DNA of 64,000 nt, from positions 310,001 through 374,000 of the forward strand of contig JBFFMJ010000001.1 of NCBI GenBank assembly GCA_041554195.1. The letters are read 5' to 3'. Positions 41,663 to 50,499 of the stretch are shown here, one piece after another; position 1 is the first letter of the stretch, and each line of letters opens with the position of its first letter. The notes beneath the pieces are model-generated. The model was not told where the DNA came from and searched no databases. It was given only the letters and a program-made list of their open reading frames with translations. The DNA is from JAPHSX01 sp041554195. GTDB taxonomy: Bacteria > Pseudomonadota > Gammaproteobacteria > Thiohalomonadales > Thiohalomonadaceae. The translations under genes and the position numbers were made by a program.

Positions 41663-42622
41663 CTAATAGGCTCCCTGGGCCCGCATCAGGATGCGGCTTG
41701 CACCCTGTGCATCACGCTGCAACACGCTGTAACGCTGTTGTAAAAGTGAGCCGTATTGTACCTGTGAGACGATGAGGAAGTACTCACTCTCAACGCTCAA
41801 AATATCTTTATCCAGTGTTCGCCCGGCCAGCGCCTTGTGCGCCTCAAAATCCTGCACCTTGTCATAGGGGCGGTCGGCAATCAGGCTCTCTGCATCGCTG
41901 TCGGTCACCCCCTGTGCCAGACTCATTAATACCGGTGTTGTCGCGGTGTTAACGTTCAGCTTCGTCACCGTCGGCAGGGTCACTACATGGGGCCGCAACA
42001 GGGCATAAGCCTCCGCATCCACCCCCTGTAGTAACAGCAACTCCGAAGGGCTGGCCATCGGTGCGTTAGCACAGCGATAGGGGCGCTCACGGTTCAGGTA
42101 GGTGTCATCCTCGGCCCCGCCGGGGAAAGTCAGATCCTGATCGGGATCGAGCCAGTCGATCAGCACCGCCGCCAGTTCGTCATCCAGTTTTGCGGCCTGA
42201 TCCGGGTTGAGTCCCCGCAAGGCCTCAAGCAGGCGCTTAAAGCGCGCCACCGCCTTGGGCTCGGCCTTGCCGTTGACCACCAGGCTATTGAGGTTAAAAC
42301 GCCCCTGTAGATCCTCAATCGCGCCACTGATGCTGCCCCCCTCCACCGGGATCGGCGGCAGGATGGTGGCCCAGTCCTCCTCGGCGTGATCGACCTGATT
42401 ATCGAGCCGATCCCGTCGCAGCAGCTGTGCCGCCCAGGCCTCTACGCCATCGGTATAAAGCGTGGCCTGACCCGCCTGCAACACATTGCCGGTGCGCCGG
42501 ATATCAAACTGCTGGCGCGATACCATCGCCACCGCCACGCTGGTGGCCAGGGCCACCACGAGCATCGCCTTGATCAGGGCGACGCCGTGCTGTGCTGACC
42601 GATTTATCATCCCGCCACTCAT
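41663..42622 (-). CDS. gspK: Type II secretion minor pseudopilin GspK
   Basis: GspK caps the pseudopilus tip with GspI and GspJ. It has a class III leader ending 'RSAQHG', cleaved before 'VALIKAMLVVALA', one hydrophobic helix, and the large alpha domain typical of GspK (about 319 residues in all). Position +5 of the mature protein is lysine where most pseudopilins have glutamate. GspK proteins lack the glutamate, but a charged residue here is unusual. I choose the ATG at 42622, 8 bp after the gspJ stop. Alternatives are an ATG 12 bp inside and one at 42673 inside gspJ. Confidence 0.9.
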   Translation of the reverse strand: MSGGMINRSAQHGVALIKAMLVVALATSVAVAMVSRQQFDIRRTGNVLQAGQATLYTDGVEAWAAQLLRRDRLDNQVDHAEEDWATILPPIPVEGGSISGAIEDLQGRFNLNSLVVNGKAEPKAVARFKRLLEALRGLNPDQAAKLDDELAAVLIDWLDPDQDLTFPGGAEDDTYLNRERPYRCANAPMASPSELLLLQGVDAEAYALLRPHVVTLPTVTKLNVNTATTPVLMSLAQGVTDSDAESLIADRPYDKVQDFEAHKALAGRTLDKDILSVESEYFLIVSQVQYGSLLQQRYSVLQRDAQGASRILMRAQGAY

Positions 42623-42630
42623 CGCCCGGC

Positions 42631-43248
42631 TCACCCGCCCACAGTGGGGATAACACGACGGAAAGTGCCCCACCCCTCCAGCTCAAAGACCAGCTCTACC
42701 GCCAGCGGCATCACCGCCGGTGGCGCAGCCGACGCCGCCGCACTCTGCGGCGGCCACTGCCCCTGCCACTCGCGTTGTTCATCGAGAAAACGCAGCTGAA
42801 ATTCGCGCACCTGCTCCAACAACACCACCTCGTAGGGTTCACTGCCCTGGGCGCGATCCAGCATCGGCCAGCTGTAGCGCGTCAATTTCTCCTCTTTCAC
42901 CCCGTAGGCCACCCGCTGCAGGGTGCTGCGCGGCAGATTGAGCGGATTCTGCCAGCCGGCACGGGTGAGAGTAAGGCGAAAATCACCATAGTCGGATGCC
43001 ACCATCGGCGGCTGGCTATCGCCGTAATCGTCGCGTACAGGGCGCAACAGGTGCTGGCTGATATCGCGCTCCAGCATCAGCATCGCCAGCTGCAACTGTT
43101 TAAGGTGTAGCGCCTGTCGCTCGGTGACCGCCTTGGCCTTGAGCACTGCCACCTGACCGCCGTAAACCATCGCCGAGACCACCGCGAAGATGGTAATCGC
43201 CACCAGCATCTCCAGCAGGGTAAAACCACTATGGCGAGAGTATCTCAT
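42631..43248 (-). CDS. gspJ: Type II secretion minor pseudopilin GspJ
   Basis: A 205-residue minor pseudopilin of the tip complex. The prepilin peptidase site is 'RHSG-FTLLEMLVAITIFAVV', with glutamate at +5. The globular domain includes 'QLQLAMLMLERDISQHLLRPVRD' split by a short turn, characteristic of GspJ. It lies 9 bp after gspI and 8 bp before gspK. Confidence 0.94.
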   Translation of the reverse strand: MRYSRHSGFTLLEMLVAITIFAVVSAMVYGGQVAVLKAKAVTERQALHLKQLQLAMLMLERDISQHLLRPVRDDYGDSQPPMVASDYGDFRLTLTRAGWQNPLNLPRSTLQRVAYGVKEEKLTRYSWPMLDRAQGSEPYEVVLLEQVREFQLRFLDEQREWQGQWPPQSAAASAAPPAVMPLAVELVFELEGWGTFRRVIPTVGG

Positions 43249-43257
43249 TGTCTCTTC

Positions 43258-43635
43258 TCAGGGCCGTGGCAGGAAGGCAACCAGCGTTGCCAGTGGCGTG
43301 GTGTCGCGCTCATCGCTATCACGCACCTCGACCTCAAGACGTCGCACATCCTCATCAAAGGTCTTGGCGAGTGTCGCGCTCCAGTACCAGGTGTGCTGTC
43401 CCATCTCCTCATCGCCGCGCTGCACCCCCTGTTCATTCCACTTATCCGCCAGGCGCTGCTCGGCCACCACATTCATCCCCACCCAGTGGGCCAGGGTCTT
43501 ATCCCGCAGATAGGCGGCATTGTTGGCGTTGTCCGCCGTACCCTTAATCAGTGCCGCCAGCGCAATGGTCAGCACCGCCAGCGCGACCAGCACCTCCAGC
43601 AGGGTAAAACCGTTGGCGCGGTAGTGGCGTGACAT
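43258..43635 (-). CDS. gspI: Type II secretion minor pseudopilin GspI
   Basis: A 125-residue minor pseudopilin with cleavage site 'RANG-FTLLEVLVALAVLTIA' and glutamate at +5. GspI nucleates the tip complex with GspJ and GspK. The segment 'LRDKTLAHWVGMNVVAEQRL' is the conserved GspI core. Its start lies at the gspH stop with no gap. Confidence 0.94.
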   Translation of the reverse strand: MSRHYRANGFTLLEVLVALAVLTIALAALIKGTADNANNAAYLRDKTLAHWVGMNVVAEQRLADKWNEQGVQRGDEEMGQHTWYWSATLAKTFDEDVRRLEVEVRDSDERDTTPLATLVAFLPRP

Positions 43636-44193
43636 CTACCGGTGCCCTTCCAAACGGCGCTGCTCTACACCACCCAGAGGCGGCACGGTGAGCAAAAATC
43701 CGGACTCGTCATCCTCATAGAGCAGCGTTAACTCAAACGCGGTACGCTCACCGCTGGAGAGAAAGACCACCTGAGGTTTGGTCTCGCTCTGCTCCTCACC
43801 TTCACCCTCAGCGTCGCCCTCTTCCTCGACCACGACGCTGGTCGCCTCCAGCTCGACACGAAAGCCCTCTACCAACAGCTCCATCTCAATCATCGAATCG
43901 AGTGTGCGTTGCCTGAGCAGCTCATCCTTCTCTATTAACTGCCATCTCTCACCGTCGTAGCGCATGAACTCGTAACCCTGCTGCAAAAAGTGCATACCAA
44001 TCACCGTGGACTGCAGCACCGCCTCTTCACCCACCAGCTCAACCAGCGCACTGATGCGCTGTGCCTCGCGCTGGATGCGGTCACGACGCCCGCCATCGCC
44101 CACTGAGCCGACCACGAAGGTGAGGATGATGCCGATGAGCACAATCACCACCATCAGCTCCAGCAGGGTGAAGCCGTGCTGTGCGCGACGCAC
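43636..44193 (-). CDS. gspH: Type II secretion minor pseudopilin GspH
   Basis: A minor pseudopilin joining the GspG fibre to the tip. The prepilin site is 'RRAQHG-FTLLELMVVIVLIG' with glutamate at +5. I take the GTG at 44191-44193 as start, giving a six- to seven-residue leader and 185 residues in total. An ATG at 44265 would give a 31-residue leader lying inside gspG. No strong ribosome binding site is visible, so coupling to gspG translation is likely. An acidic insert of about 16 residues ('EEEGDAEGEGEEQSE') is present in the globular domain. Confidence 0.9.
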   Translation of the reverse strand: MRRAQHGFTLLELMVVIVLIGIILTFVVGSVGDGGRRDRIQREAQRISALVELVGEEAVLQSTVIGMHFLQQGYEFMRYDGERWQLIEKDELLRQRTLDSMIEMELLVEGFRVELEATSVVVEEEGDAEGEGEEQSETKPQVVFLSSGERTAFELTLLYEDDESGFLLTVPPLGGVEQRRLEGHR

Positions 44194-44203
44194 GGTAAGG
44201 TAC

Positions 44204-44644
44204 TCAGTCCTGCCAGTTACCGATATCGGCAGCAACCCCTTCACCGGAGGGACGCCCATCGGCACCGTAGCTGAAGATATCGACCTCGGCGTTTACTCCG
44301 GGATTGAGGTACTGATAGTCATTGCCCCAGGGGTCCTTGGGCAGACGGTCCAGATAGCCCCCCTCCTTCCAGTTACGCGCCTCGGGCGAGCCTGACGGTT
44401 TTGCTGTCAGCGCCTGTAGCCCCTGGTCGGTACTGGGGTAGTTGAAGTTATCGAGTTTGTAGAGGTCGAGGGCACTCTTCATCGCCTGCACGTCATTTTT
44501 CGCCTTGACCACGCGGGCCTTATCCGGATTGTCCATGATCTTCGGCACGATGACCGAGGCGAGGATACCGAGGATCACCACTACCACCATGATTTCGATA
44601 AGGGTAAAACCGCTCTGGGCGCGTTGCTGTTGTCGCTGTTGCAT
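44204..44644 (-). CDS. gspG: Type II secretion major pseudopilin GspG
   Basis: GspG is the main pseudopilus subunit. The 146-residue precursor has the prepilin site 'RAQSG-FTLIEIMVVVVILG', a hydrophobic helix, then 'DNPDKARVVKAKNDVQAM' and the calcium-binding C-terminal loop around 'LPKDPWGNDYQYLNPG', which is a hallmark of GspG. It lies 39 bp after gspF. Confidence 0.97.
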   Translation of the reverse strand: MQQRQQQRAQSGFTLIEIMVVVVILGILASVIVPKIMDNPDKARVVKAKNDVQAMKSALDLYKLDNFNYPSTDQGLQALTAKPSGSPEARNWKEGGYLDRLPKDPWGNDYQYLNPGVNAEVDIFSYGADGRPSGEGVAADIGNWQD

Positions 44645-44683
44645 CGTCTTTCTATCCTGTCGTTGTATTGGTCAACGCTGCTG

Positions 44684-45898
44684 CTACTTAACCAGTTGAT
44701 TGAGATCGAAGATGGGCAGCAGAATCGCCAGCACGATCACCAGCACTACGGCTCCCATCACCAGAATCAGTATCGGCTCGAACATCCCCATTACCATCGC
44801 GATCACCGTCTCCAGCTCGCGCTCCTGATTATCGGCGGCGCGCTCCAGCATCTCCTCCAGCTTGCCGCTGGCCTCACCGCTGGCGATCAGGTGTAGCGTC
44901 ATCGGCGGAAAGTAGCGACTCTGCTCCAGCGCCCGAGCAATGCCGCTACCCTCGCGCACCCGGTGTGAGGCGTCGTTCACCGCGCCGCGCATCGGCAGGC
45001 TGCCCATCACCTCGGCGGAGAGGCGCATCGCCTCCAGTACCGGTACGCCGCTGGCGGTGAGGATACTAAAGGTGCGGGCAAAGCGAGCGGTATTCAGACC
45101 ACGCCCCAACCTGCCGATCAGCGGCAGGCGCAACAGCAGCCGGTGCCAGCGAAAACGCATTGCCTCACGGCGCAACAGTGAGATAGCCACGCCGACCAGC
45201 AGGGCCAGCAGCAGGATCAGCCACAGACCGTAGCCACGCAAAAAATCACTTATCGTGATGAGGGCCACGGTGAGCCACGGCAGCTCCTGACCGATCCCCT
45301 CAAACACCTGCACCACCTGCGGCACCACGTAGGTTAACAGGGCGCCGGTAACGAGGATCGCCACCACGGTGAGGATCACCGGGTAGAACAGTGCCAGCAT
45401 GATCTTCTGGCGCATCTGCTGACGCTTTTCGGTGTAGTCGGCAAGGCGCTCCAGCACTACCTCCAGGTGGCCCGACTGCTCTCCGGCAGAGACCGTGGTA
45501 CGGTACAGCTCGGGAAAGATGTGGGGGAAGTCGCTCAGGCCATCGGCCAGGGTATGCCCTTCCATTACCTTTGAGCGCACCGCCAGCATCATGCTCTTGA
45601 GGCGCGGCTGCTCGCTCTGGCGGGCGACCGTCTGCAGACACTCCTCCAGCGGCAGCGCGGCGCGTACCAGAGTGGCGAGCTGACGGGTGATCAGGGCCAG
45701 ATCAGTGGCACTAATACCGCGCTGTAGCGAAAAGCCGCTGCGCTCCCGCGTCTCGCGCTGTGCCACCTCCTCAACCGACAGCGGGATTAAGCCCTGCTCG
45801 CGTAGTTGCTGGCGAATTTGGCGGGCGTTATCGCCCTCCAGCACCCCCTTCTTCTCGCGGCCACGCTCATTTAGTGCACTGTATTCAAAGGCTCCCAT
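44684..45898 (-). CDS. gspF: Type II secretion inner-membrane protein GspF
   Basis: GspF is the polytopic platform protein. The 404-residue protein begins 'MGAFEYSALNERGREKKGVLEGD' and holds two repeated T2SSF domains (about residues 70-195 and 275-395) with three membrane segments in total. 'SVLTASGVPVLEAM'-type sequence ('FSILTASGVPVLEAMRL') and 'LIASGEASGKLEEMLERAAD' are family signatures. It follows gspE by 11 bp. Confidence 0.96.
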   Translation of the reverse strand: MGAFEYSALNERGREKKGVLEGDNARQIRQQLREQGLIPLSVEEVAQRETRERSGFSLQRGISATDLALITRQLATLVRAALPLEECLQTVARQSEQPRLKSMMLAVRSKVMEGHTLADGLSDFPHIFPELYRTTVSAGEQSGHLEVVLERLADYTEKRQQMRQKIMLALFYPVILTVVAILVTGALLTYVVPQVVQVFEGIGQELPWLTVALITISDFLRGYGLWLILLLALLVGVAISLLRREAMRFRWHRLLLRLPLIGRLGRGLNTARFARTFSILTASGVPVLEAMRLSAEVMGSLPMRGAVNDASHRVREGSGIARALEQSRYFPPMTLHLIASGEASGKLEEMLERAADNQERELETVIAMVMGMFEPILILVMGAVVLVIVLAILLPIFDLNQLVK

Positions 45899-45909
45899 GT
45901 GTCCGCCGC

Positions 45910-47433
45910 CTAATCTGCCTGGGTCACGCGCAACACCTCGTCCAACGAGGTCTCACCGGCCAACACACGACGAAAGCCATCAACACGAATGTCTGTAGAG
46001 TGGCGGCGCGCCTCCTTAGTCAGTTCATGTTCACTGCTGCCGTCGTGGATCATGCCACGCATGGTTTCACCGATGGTGACCAGCTCATAGATGCCGGTGC
46101 GCCCGCGATAGCCCATATTATTACAGTGGGGACAGCCCTCACCGGTGCGATAGAGGCTCGGGGCCTGGGCTATATCCAGCCCCATCAACTCACACTCTTT
46201 CTCATTGGCGGTATAGGGCTGCCTGCACTCGGGGCAGAGCATGCGCACCAGCCGCTGCGCCAGTACGCCGATGAGGCTGGAGGAGAGTAAGAAGGGCTCG
46301 ACGCCCATATCGCGCAGGCGGGTAATGGCACCTACGGCGCTATTGGTGTGCAGGGTGGACAGCACCAGGTGGCCGGTGAGCGAGGCCTGTACCGCGATCT
46401 CCACCGTCTCCAGGTCGCGGATCTCGCCGACCATCACCACATCGGGATCCTGGCGCAGGATGGCACGCAGGCCACGGGCAAAGCTCATGTCGACCTTACT
46501 GTTTACCTGGGTCTGGCCGATACCGCTGAGGTCATACTCGATGGGGTCTTCGACGGTGAGGATATTGCGGCTGCTCTGGTTAAGACGGCTCAACGCGGCA
46601 TAGAGGGTGGTGGTCTTGCCCGAACCGGTGGGACCGGTGACTAATAGAATACCGTGAGGCTGGTGGATCAGGCGGTCAATCTCCTGCTGGTCGTGCTCGG
46701 CCATGCCCAGCTGTTCCAGATCCAGTCGCCCCGCCTGTTTGTCCAGCAGGCGCAATACCACCCGCTCACCGTGGGCCGAGGGCAGGGTCGAGACCCGCAC
46801 ATCGACCGGGCGTCCCGCCACCCGCAGTGAGATGCGCCCATCCTGCGGCAGCCGCTTCTCGGCGATATCGAGTTTTGCCATTACCTTGATACGCGACACC
46901 AGCAAGGGGGCCAGGGTACGTTTGGGGCGCAACATCTCGCGTAACACCCCATCGACACGAAAGCGCACCACCATGTTCTGCTCGAACGACTCAATGTGAA
47001 TATCGGAGGCATCCTCGCGCACCGCCTCGGTGAGCAGGGCATTGATCAGGCGGATGATCGGGGCGTCGTCCTGACTCTCCATCAGGTCTTCGGGTTCGGC
47101 CAACTGCATCGCCACATCGTTGAGGTCCAGGTCATCACCCAGGTCATCCATCGCCTGCATGGAGTCGCTGCCGCCCTGCTCATAGCTCTGCTGTAACAGG
47201 GCATCAAACTGCTCACCATCGACCTGCTCTATCACAAAGTCCCGCTGCAACAGACGACGCACCTCGGCGATGCTGGGTAGGGTGACACCTTCACGGCAGA
47301 CCAGGCGTGGGCCTGAGTCAACATCCCACAACAACAGCACACCGTGACGCCGCACGAAGGCAAAGGGCAGTCGCAACTGCTCACCCGTCATAGGCTCCGT
47401 GCTCAATGGTTCGACCTCAGGGGATAAGGACAT
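45910..47433 (-). CDS. gspE: Type II secretion ATPase GspE
   Basis: GspE powers pseudopilus assembly. From the ATG at 47433, preceded by GGAGAG, it is 507 residues. It has the N-terminal GspL-binding domain, Walker A 'VTGPTGSGKTTTLYAAL', the Asp box and Walker B around 'ILRQDPDVVMVGEIRDLETVE', the His box 'VLSTLHTNSAV', and a tetracysteine zinc domain ('CPECRQPY' ... 'GCPHCNNMGY'). The start lies inside gspD, a 17-bp overlap. Confidence 0.97.
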   Translation of the reverse strand: MSLSPEVEPLSTEPMTGEQLRLPFAFVRRHGVLLLWDVDSGPRLVCREGVTLPSIAEVRRLLQRDFVIEQVDGEQFDALLQQSYEQGGSDSMQAMDDLGDDLDLNDVAMQLAEPEDLMESQDDAPIIRLINALLTEAVREDASDIHIESFEQNMVVRFRVDGVLREMLRPKRTLAPLLVSRIKVMAKLDIAEKRLPQDGRISLRVAGRPVDVRVSTLPSAHGERVVLRLLDKQAGRLDLEQLGMAEHDQQEIDRLIHQPHGILLVTGPTGSGKTTTLYAALSRLNQSSRNILTVEDPIEYDLSGIGQTQVNSKVDMSFARGLRAILRQDPDVVMVGEIRDLETVEIAVQASLTGHLVLSTLHTNSAVGAITRLRDMGVEPFLLSSSLIGVLAQRLVRMLCPECRQPYTANEKECELMGLDIAQAPSLYRTGEGCPHCNNMGYRGRTGIYELVTIGETMRGMIHDGSSEHELTKEARRHSTDIRVDGFRRVLAGETSLDEVLRVTQAD

Positions 47434-49477
47434 CACCACTCTCCGCAATGGGCGGAACCGGTAGTGCCGCCTGCTCCTCAAAGGGGGCGGGCAATTGCAT
47501 AAACTCCTGCATCTCCGGTAACACCGGCGTGAGGTCATCGTCCATCAGACGCAACCCATCCTCACGAATCTGCATCTGCATGGCGCGCATATAATTGTAC
47601 TTCTCACTCGCCATCGCCGAGCCATGTTTACTGTCACGCAAGATTTTCGGGTGGATAAAGACCATCAAATCTTTTTTCATTTTCTTATTGGACTGGTAGC
47701 GGAAAAACCAACCTAGCAGCGGGATATCACCCAGCAGCGGTACCTTCTGTTCCGACTCCACCAACTGATCCTCGATGAGACCACCGAGCACCAGTACCTG
47801 ACCGTCATCGACCATCACCGTGGTCTTTACCGAACGCTTGTTGGTGATCAGGTCGGAGGCGCTAACCGAACTAAGACTAATGCTGGAGACCTCCTGAAGA
47901 ATCTCCATACGGATGGCGTCTCCCTCATTGATCTGTGGCTTAATTTTCAGCGACAACCCCACATCCTCGCGCTGAATGGTCTGGAAGGGATTTTCTGGGG
48001 TACTCCCCCCACCGGTGGAGGTGTAAGAGCCGGTAAGAAAGGGCACGGTCTGCCCCACCACGATCTCCGCCTCCTCATTATCCAGTGTCATCAACGACGG
48101 AGTAGAGATAATATTGTTATTGGAATCCCCCCCCAGGGCTCGCAGCAGGCCGGCAAAATTAAAGGCGTTAGAAGAAAAATCACCCGCCGCAACGGTCAGC
48201 CCATTAAGGCTCGGTGGCGCACTTAGCCCCTGTGAGGCCTGTGCAAGTCCGCTAATGGTGTTATTGAAATCCACCAGCCCCACCGGGGAACTGTTGGCAG
48301 AACCGTCAACACCCCACTGGATCCCCAGCTCCATCGCGGTGTCGGTACCCACCTCAGCAATCACCGCCTTCACCATCACCTGGGCACGGCGCACATCAAG
48401 CTGGCGAATCACCGACTCCAGATCACGGATCACGTCGGGGGGGGCGTTAATCACCAGGGCATTGGTCGACTCATCGGCCTGGATATTGAGCTGAGTACCA
48501 CTAGCCCCTGCAGCCTTGGCCTTGGCCCCCCCTTTATCTTCAACAATACTCTTACCCACACCGTTGAGCACATTGGCCAGATCGCTCGCCTTGGCGTAAC
48601 GCAGATAGATCACCCGGGTGTTGCCGTTGCTCTCCAAGGAGGTATCGAGCTGCTTGATGATCTTCTTCAGCTGATGCCGCTTGGACTTGTCACCGCTGAG
48701 AATCACGCTGTTAGTGCGACTATCGGCGATAATCTTCACCTCATCACCCGGGGCCGCCACCCCCTTTGCCCCACCCGCCTGCTGTAACGAGTTGAGAATG
48801 CGTTCTATCTCGGCGGCAGAGGCGTGCCGTAGTGGAATCAACTCCGCCTCGGTCTCGCTGGAGAGATCGATACGCTTTACCAGGCCAACGATGCGCTCGA
48901 TATTCGCCTTGGTCGCCGAGGCGATCAATACGTTCGTCGGGGCGTAGGCGGCAAGGTGTGCCTCCTGAGGTAGCAGTGGGCGGAGAATGGGCACCAGTTG
49001 TGCTGCGGCTACATTATTCACGGCGATCACCTGAGTAACAAACTGCCCACCTTCCAAATGGTTACGCCCGATAATCGTAGGAATGGCATCCTGCTTGGCA
49101 TTGACCTCGGGCACGATCTTGGTGACATTTTTACCCGGTATGGTGGCAAAACCATGCACATTAAGAACCGCCAGAAATACCTGATAAATATCCTCGGCCT
49201 CCATCGGCTGTGCGGAGATCACCGTCACCTTTCCCTTGACCCTTGGATCGACGATAAAGTTTTTGCCGGTCATCTCGGAGATGGTGGCGATAACCGTATT
49301 GATATCGGCATCTTTAAGATTAAGGGTCATCGACTCGGCCCAGGCGGCACCACAACTCAGCGCCAATCCCAGCGCCGCGAGTCCCAGCTGTTTTGCGGTA
49401 CCCCTACCCCTCACAACAAGCCGGTTAATGACCGGTACTGAAAAATTGAAGAATCCTTGCATCTTACTCTTTCTCAT
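47417..49477 (-). CDS. gspD: Type II secretion secretin GspD
   Basis: GspD forms the outer-membrane channel. The 686-residue protein has a signal peptide (cleavage near 'GAAWA', about residue 47), N0 and N1-N3 domains (about 50-340) and the secretin domain with 'VPLLGDIPLLGWFFRYQSNKK' split across the lip region. A C-terminal stretch rich in proline and acidic residues may bind a pilotin. No gspS pilotin gene is in the window. It shares one base with gspC. Confidence 0.97.
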   Translation of the reverse strand: MRKSKMQGFFNFSVPVINRLVVRGRGTAKQLGLAALGLALSCGAAWAESMTLNLKDADINTVIATISEMTGKNFIVDPRVKGKVTVISAQPMEAEDIYQVFLAVLNVHGFATIPGKNVTKIVPEVNAKQDAIPTIIGRNHLEGGQFVTQVIAVNNVAAAQLVPILRPLLPQEAHLAAYAPTNVLIASATKANIERIVGLVKRIDLSSETEAELIPLRHASAAEIERILNSLQQAGGAKGVAAPGDEVKIIADSRTNSVILSGDKSKRHQLKKIIKQLDTSLESNGNTRVIYLRYAKASDLANVLNGVGKSIVEDKGGAKAKAAGASGTQLNIQADESTNALVINAPPDVIRDLESVIRQLDVRRAQVMVKAVIAEVGTDTAMELGIQWGVDGSANSSPVGLVDFNNTISGLAQASQGLSAPPSLNGLTVAAGDFSSNAFNFAGLLRALGGDSNNNIISTPSLMTLDNEEAEIVVGQTVPFLTGSYTSTGGGSTPENPFQTIQREDVGLSLKIKPQINEGDAIRMEILQEVSSISLSSVSASDLITNKRSVKTTVMVDDGQVLVLGGLIEDQLVESEQKVPLLGDIPLLGWFFRYQSNKKMKKDLMVFIHPKILRDSKHGSAMASEKYNYMRAMQMQIREDGLRLMDDDLTPVLPEMQEFMQLPAPFEEQAALPVPPIAESGDVLIP

Positions 49478-50394
49478 TATTGTCCTAAATTGACGGTGAG
49501 GCTGGTCTGTCGGCCCCCGCGCTCGACCAGCAGATTAAAGCTATCCGCCGATTTAAACTGCTCAAACAGCGTGGCCATTTGTGACGGATCACTTAACGCT
49601 ATGCCATTGACACTAGTCACCACATCACCGGCACGCAAGCCGGTGCCATGGAACAGGCGACGCTGCTTACCGGGATTGACGCGGTAGCCCTTGATCGCCC
49701 CCCCCTCCATCACCGGCTGTGCCTGTATCAGACTAAAGGCCTGTTGCGGGTTGCTAGCAATACTGTCACGCAGTGTTCGCAGCTGCTGGTTCATAGAACC
49801 ACCGGCGTTGGCTCGGGATGGGCTGGGTCGAGCCGAAGGTTGAGTCTTAGCGGGGCTCGTGGCATCGGTCTGAAGCGCCCGCTCGCGGGGCAGGGTCAGG
49901 GTCTCAAAACGGCCACCGCGCTTGAGTATCACCTTATCGCTCAATACCTCGTGCAGCACCGCACCACCGGAGAGGGCATCGCCCACCTTGTAGACCTTCT
50001 CTTCGGCAGATCCTTCAGCGATAAGGGCGCGCCCCTCAGCGGCAGCGGAAACCGAAACGATCCCCTTCAGGGTCAGGCTAAGGCGTGTCTCCGGGGCATC
50101 AAGGACCTGCGCTACAGGCGCCTCTTCAACGGTCGAGGTCTCGCCCAGTAGATGCAGCGCGGCGACGCCATCCAGCCCTGAGGCCTTTTCAGCACGTGAA
50201 CCTTGCGGGGAAGTTGTTGCGACAAGCAGACTGGCGTCCTGCGACAACGGCCATAGCCGCCAGCTGATCCCCGCCAGCGAATAGGCCAGCAACAAGACGA
50301 ACAAAATATTGATCCACATTATCAGGCGCGGTGAAAATTCAGGCCGCTGCAGGGCTGACAGGCGATGTAAAAGGCTATCCTTAAGCAACATCAT
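49477..50394 (-). CDS. gspC: Type II secretion protein GspC
   Basis: GspC bridges the platform and the secretin. It has a cytoplasmic N-terminus, one membrane segment (about residues 27-47), a periplasmic HR domain (about 100-180) and a C-terminal PDZ domain (about 205-300; 'GTGLRAGDVVTSVNGIALSD'). Pulls of this type recognise substrates or the secretin. I start it at the first of two adjacent ATG codons at 50394 (305 residues); the frame is open to 50460 without similarity. It is the first gene of gspC-N, 105 bp from the hisD stop. Confidence 0.93.
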   Translation of the reverse strand: MMLLKDSLLHRLSALQRPEFSPRLIMWINILFVLLLAYSLAGISWRLWPLSQDASLLVATTSPQGSRAEKASGLDGVAALHLLGETSTVEEAPVAQVLDAPETRLSLTLKGIVSVSAAAEGRALIAEGSAEEKVYKVGDALSGGAVLHEVLSDKVILKRGGRFETLTLPRERALQTDATSPAKTQPSARPSPSRANAGGSMNQQLRTLRDSIASNPQQAFSLIQAQPVMEGGAIKGYRVNPGKQRRLFHGTGLRAGDVVTSVNGIALSDPSQMATLFEQFKSADSFNLLVERGGRQTSLTVNLGQ

Positions 50395-50499
50395 ATTCTT
50401 ATGTAAATTCAGGGTGTTAGTGAGCAGACCACTATATCGCCTCGCGCCCCTGTTTTCCATGGCTCCCTTAGAGGAACAGACTCCAGGCAGCCCATCTCA

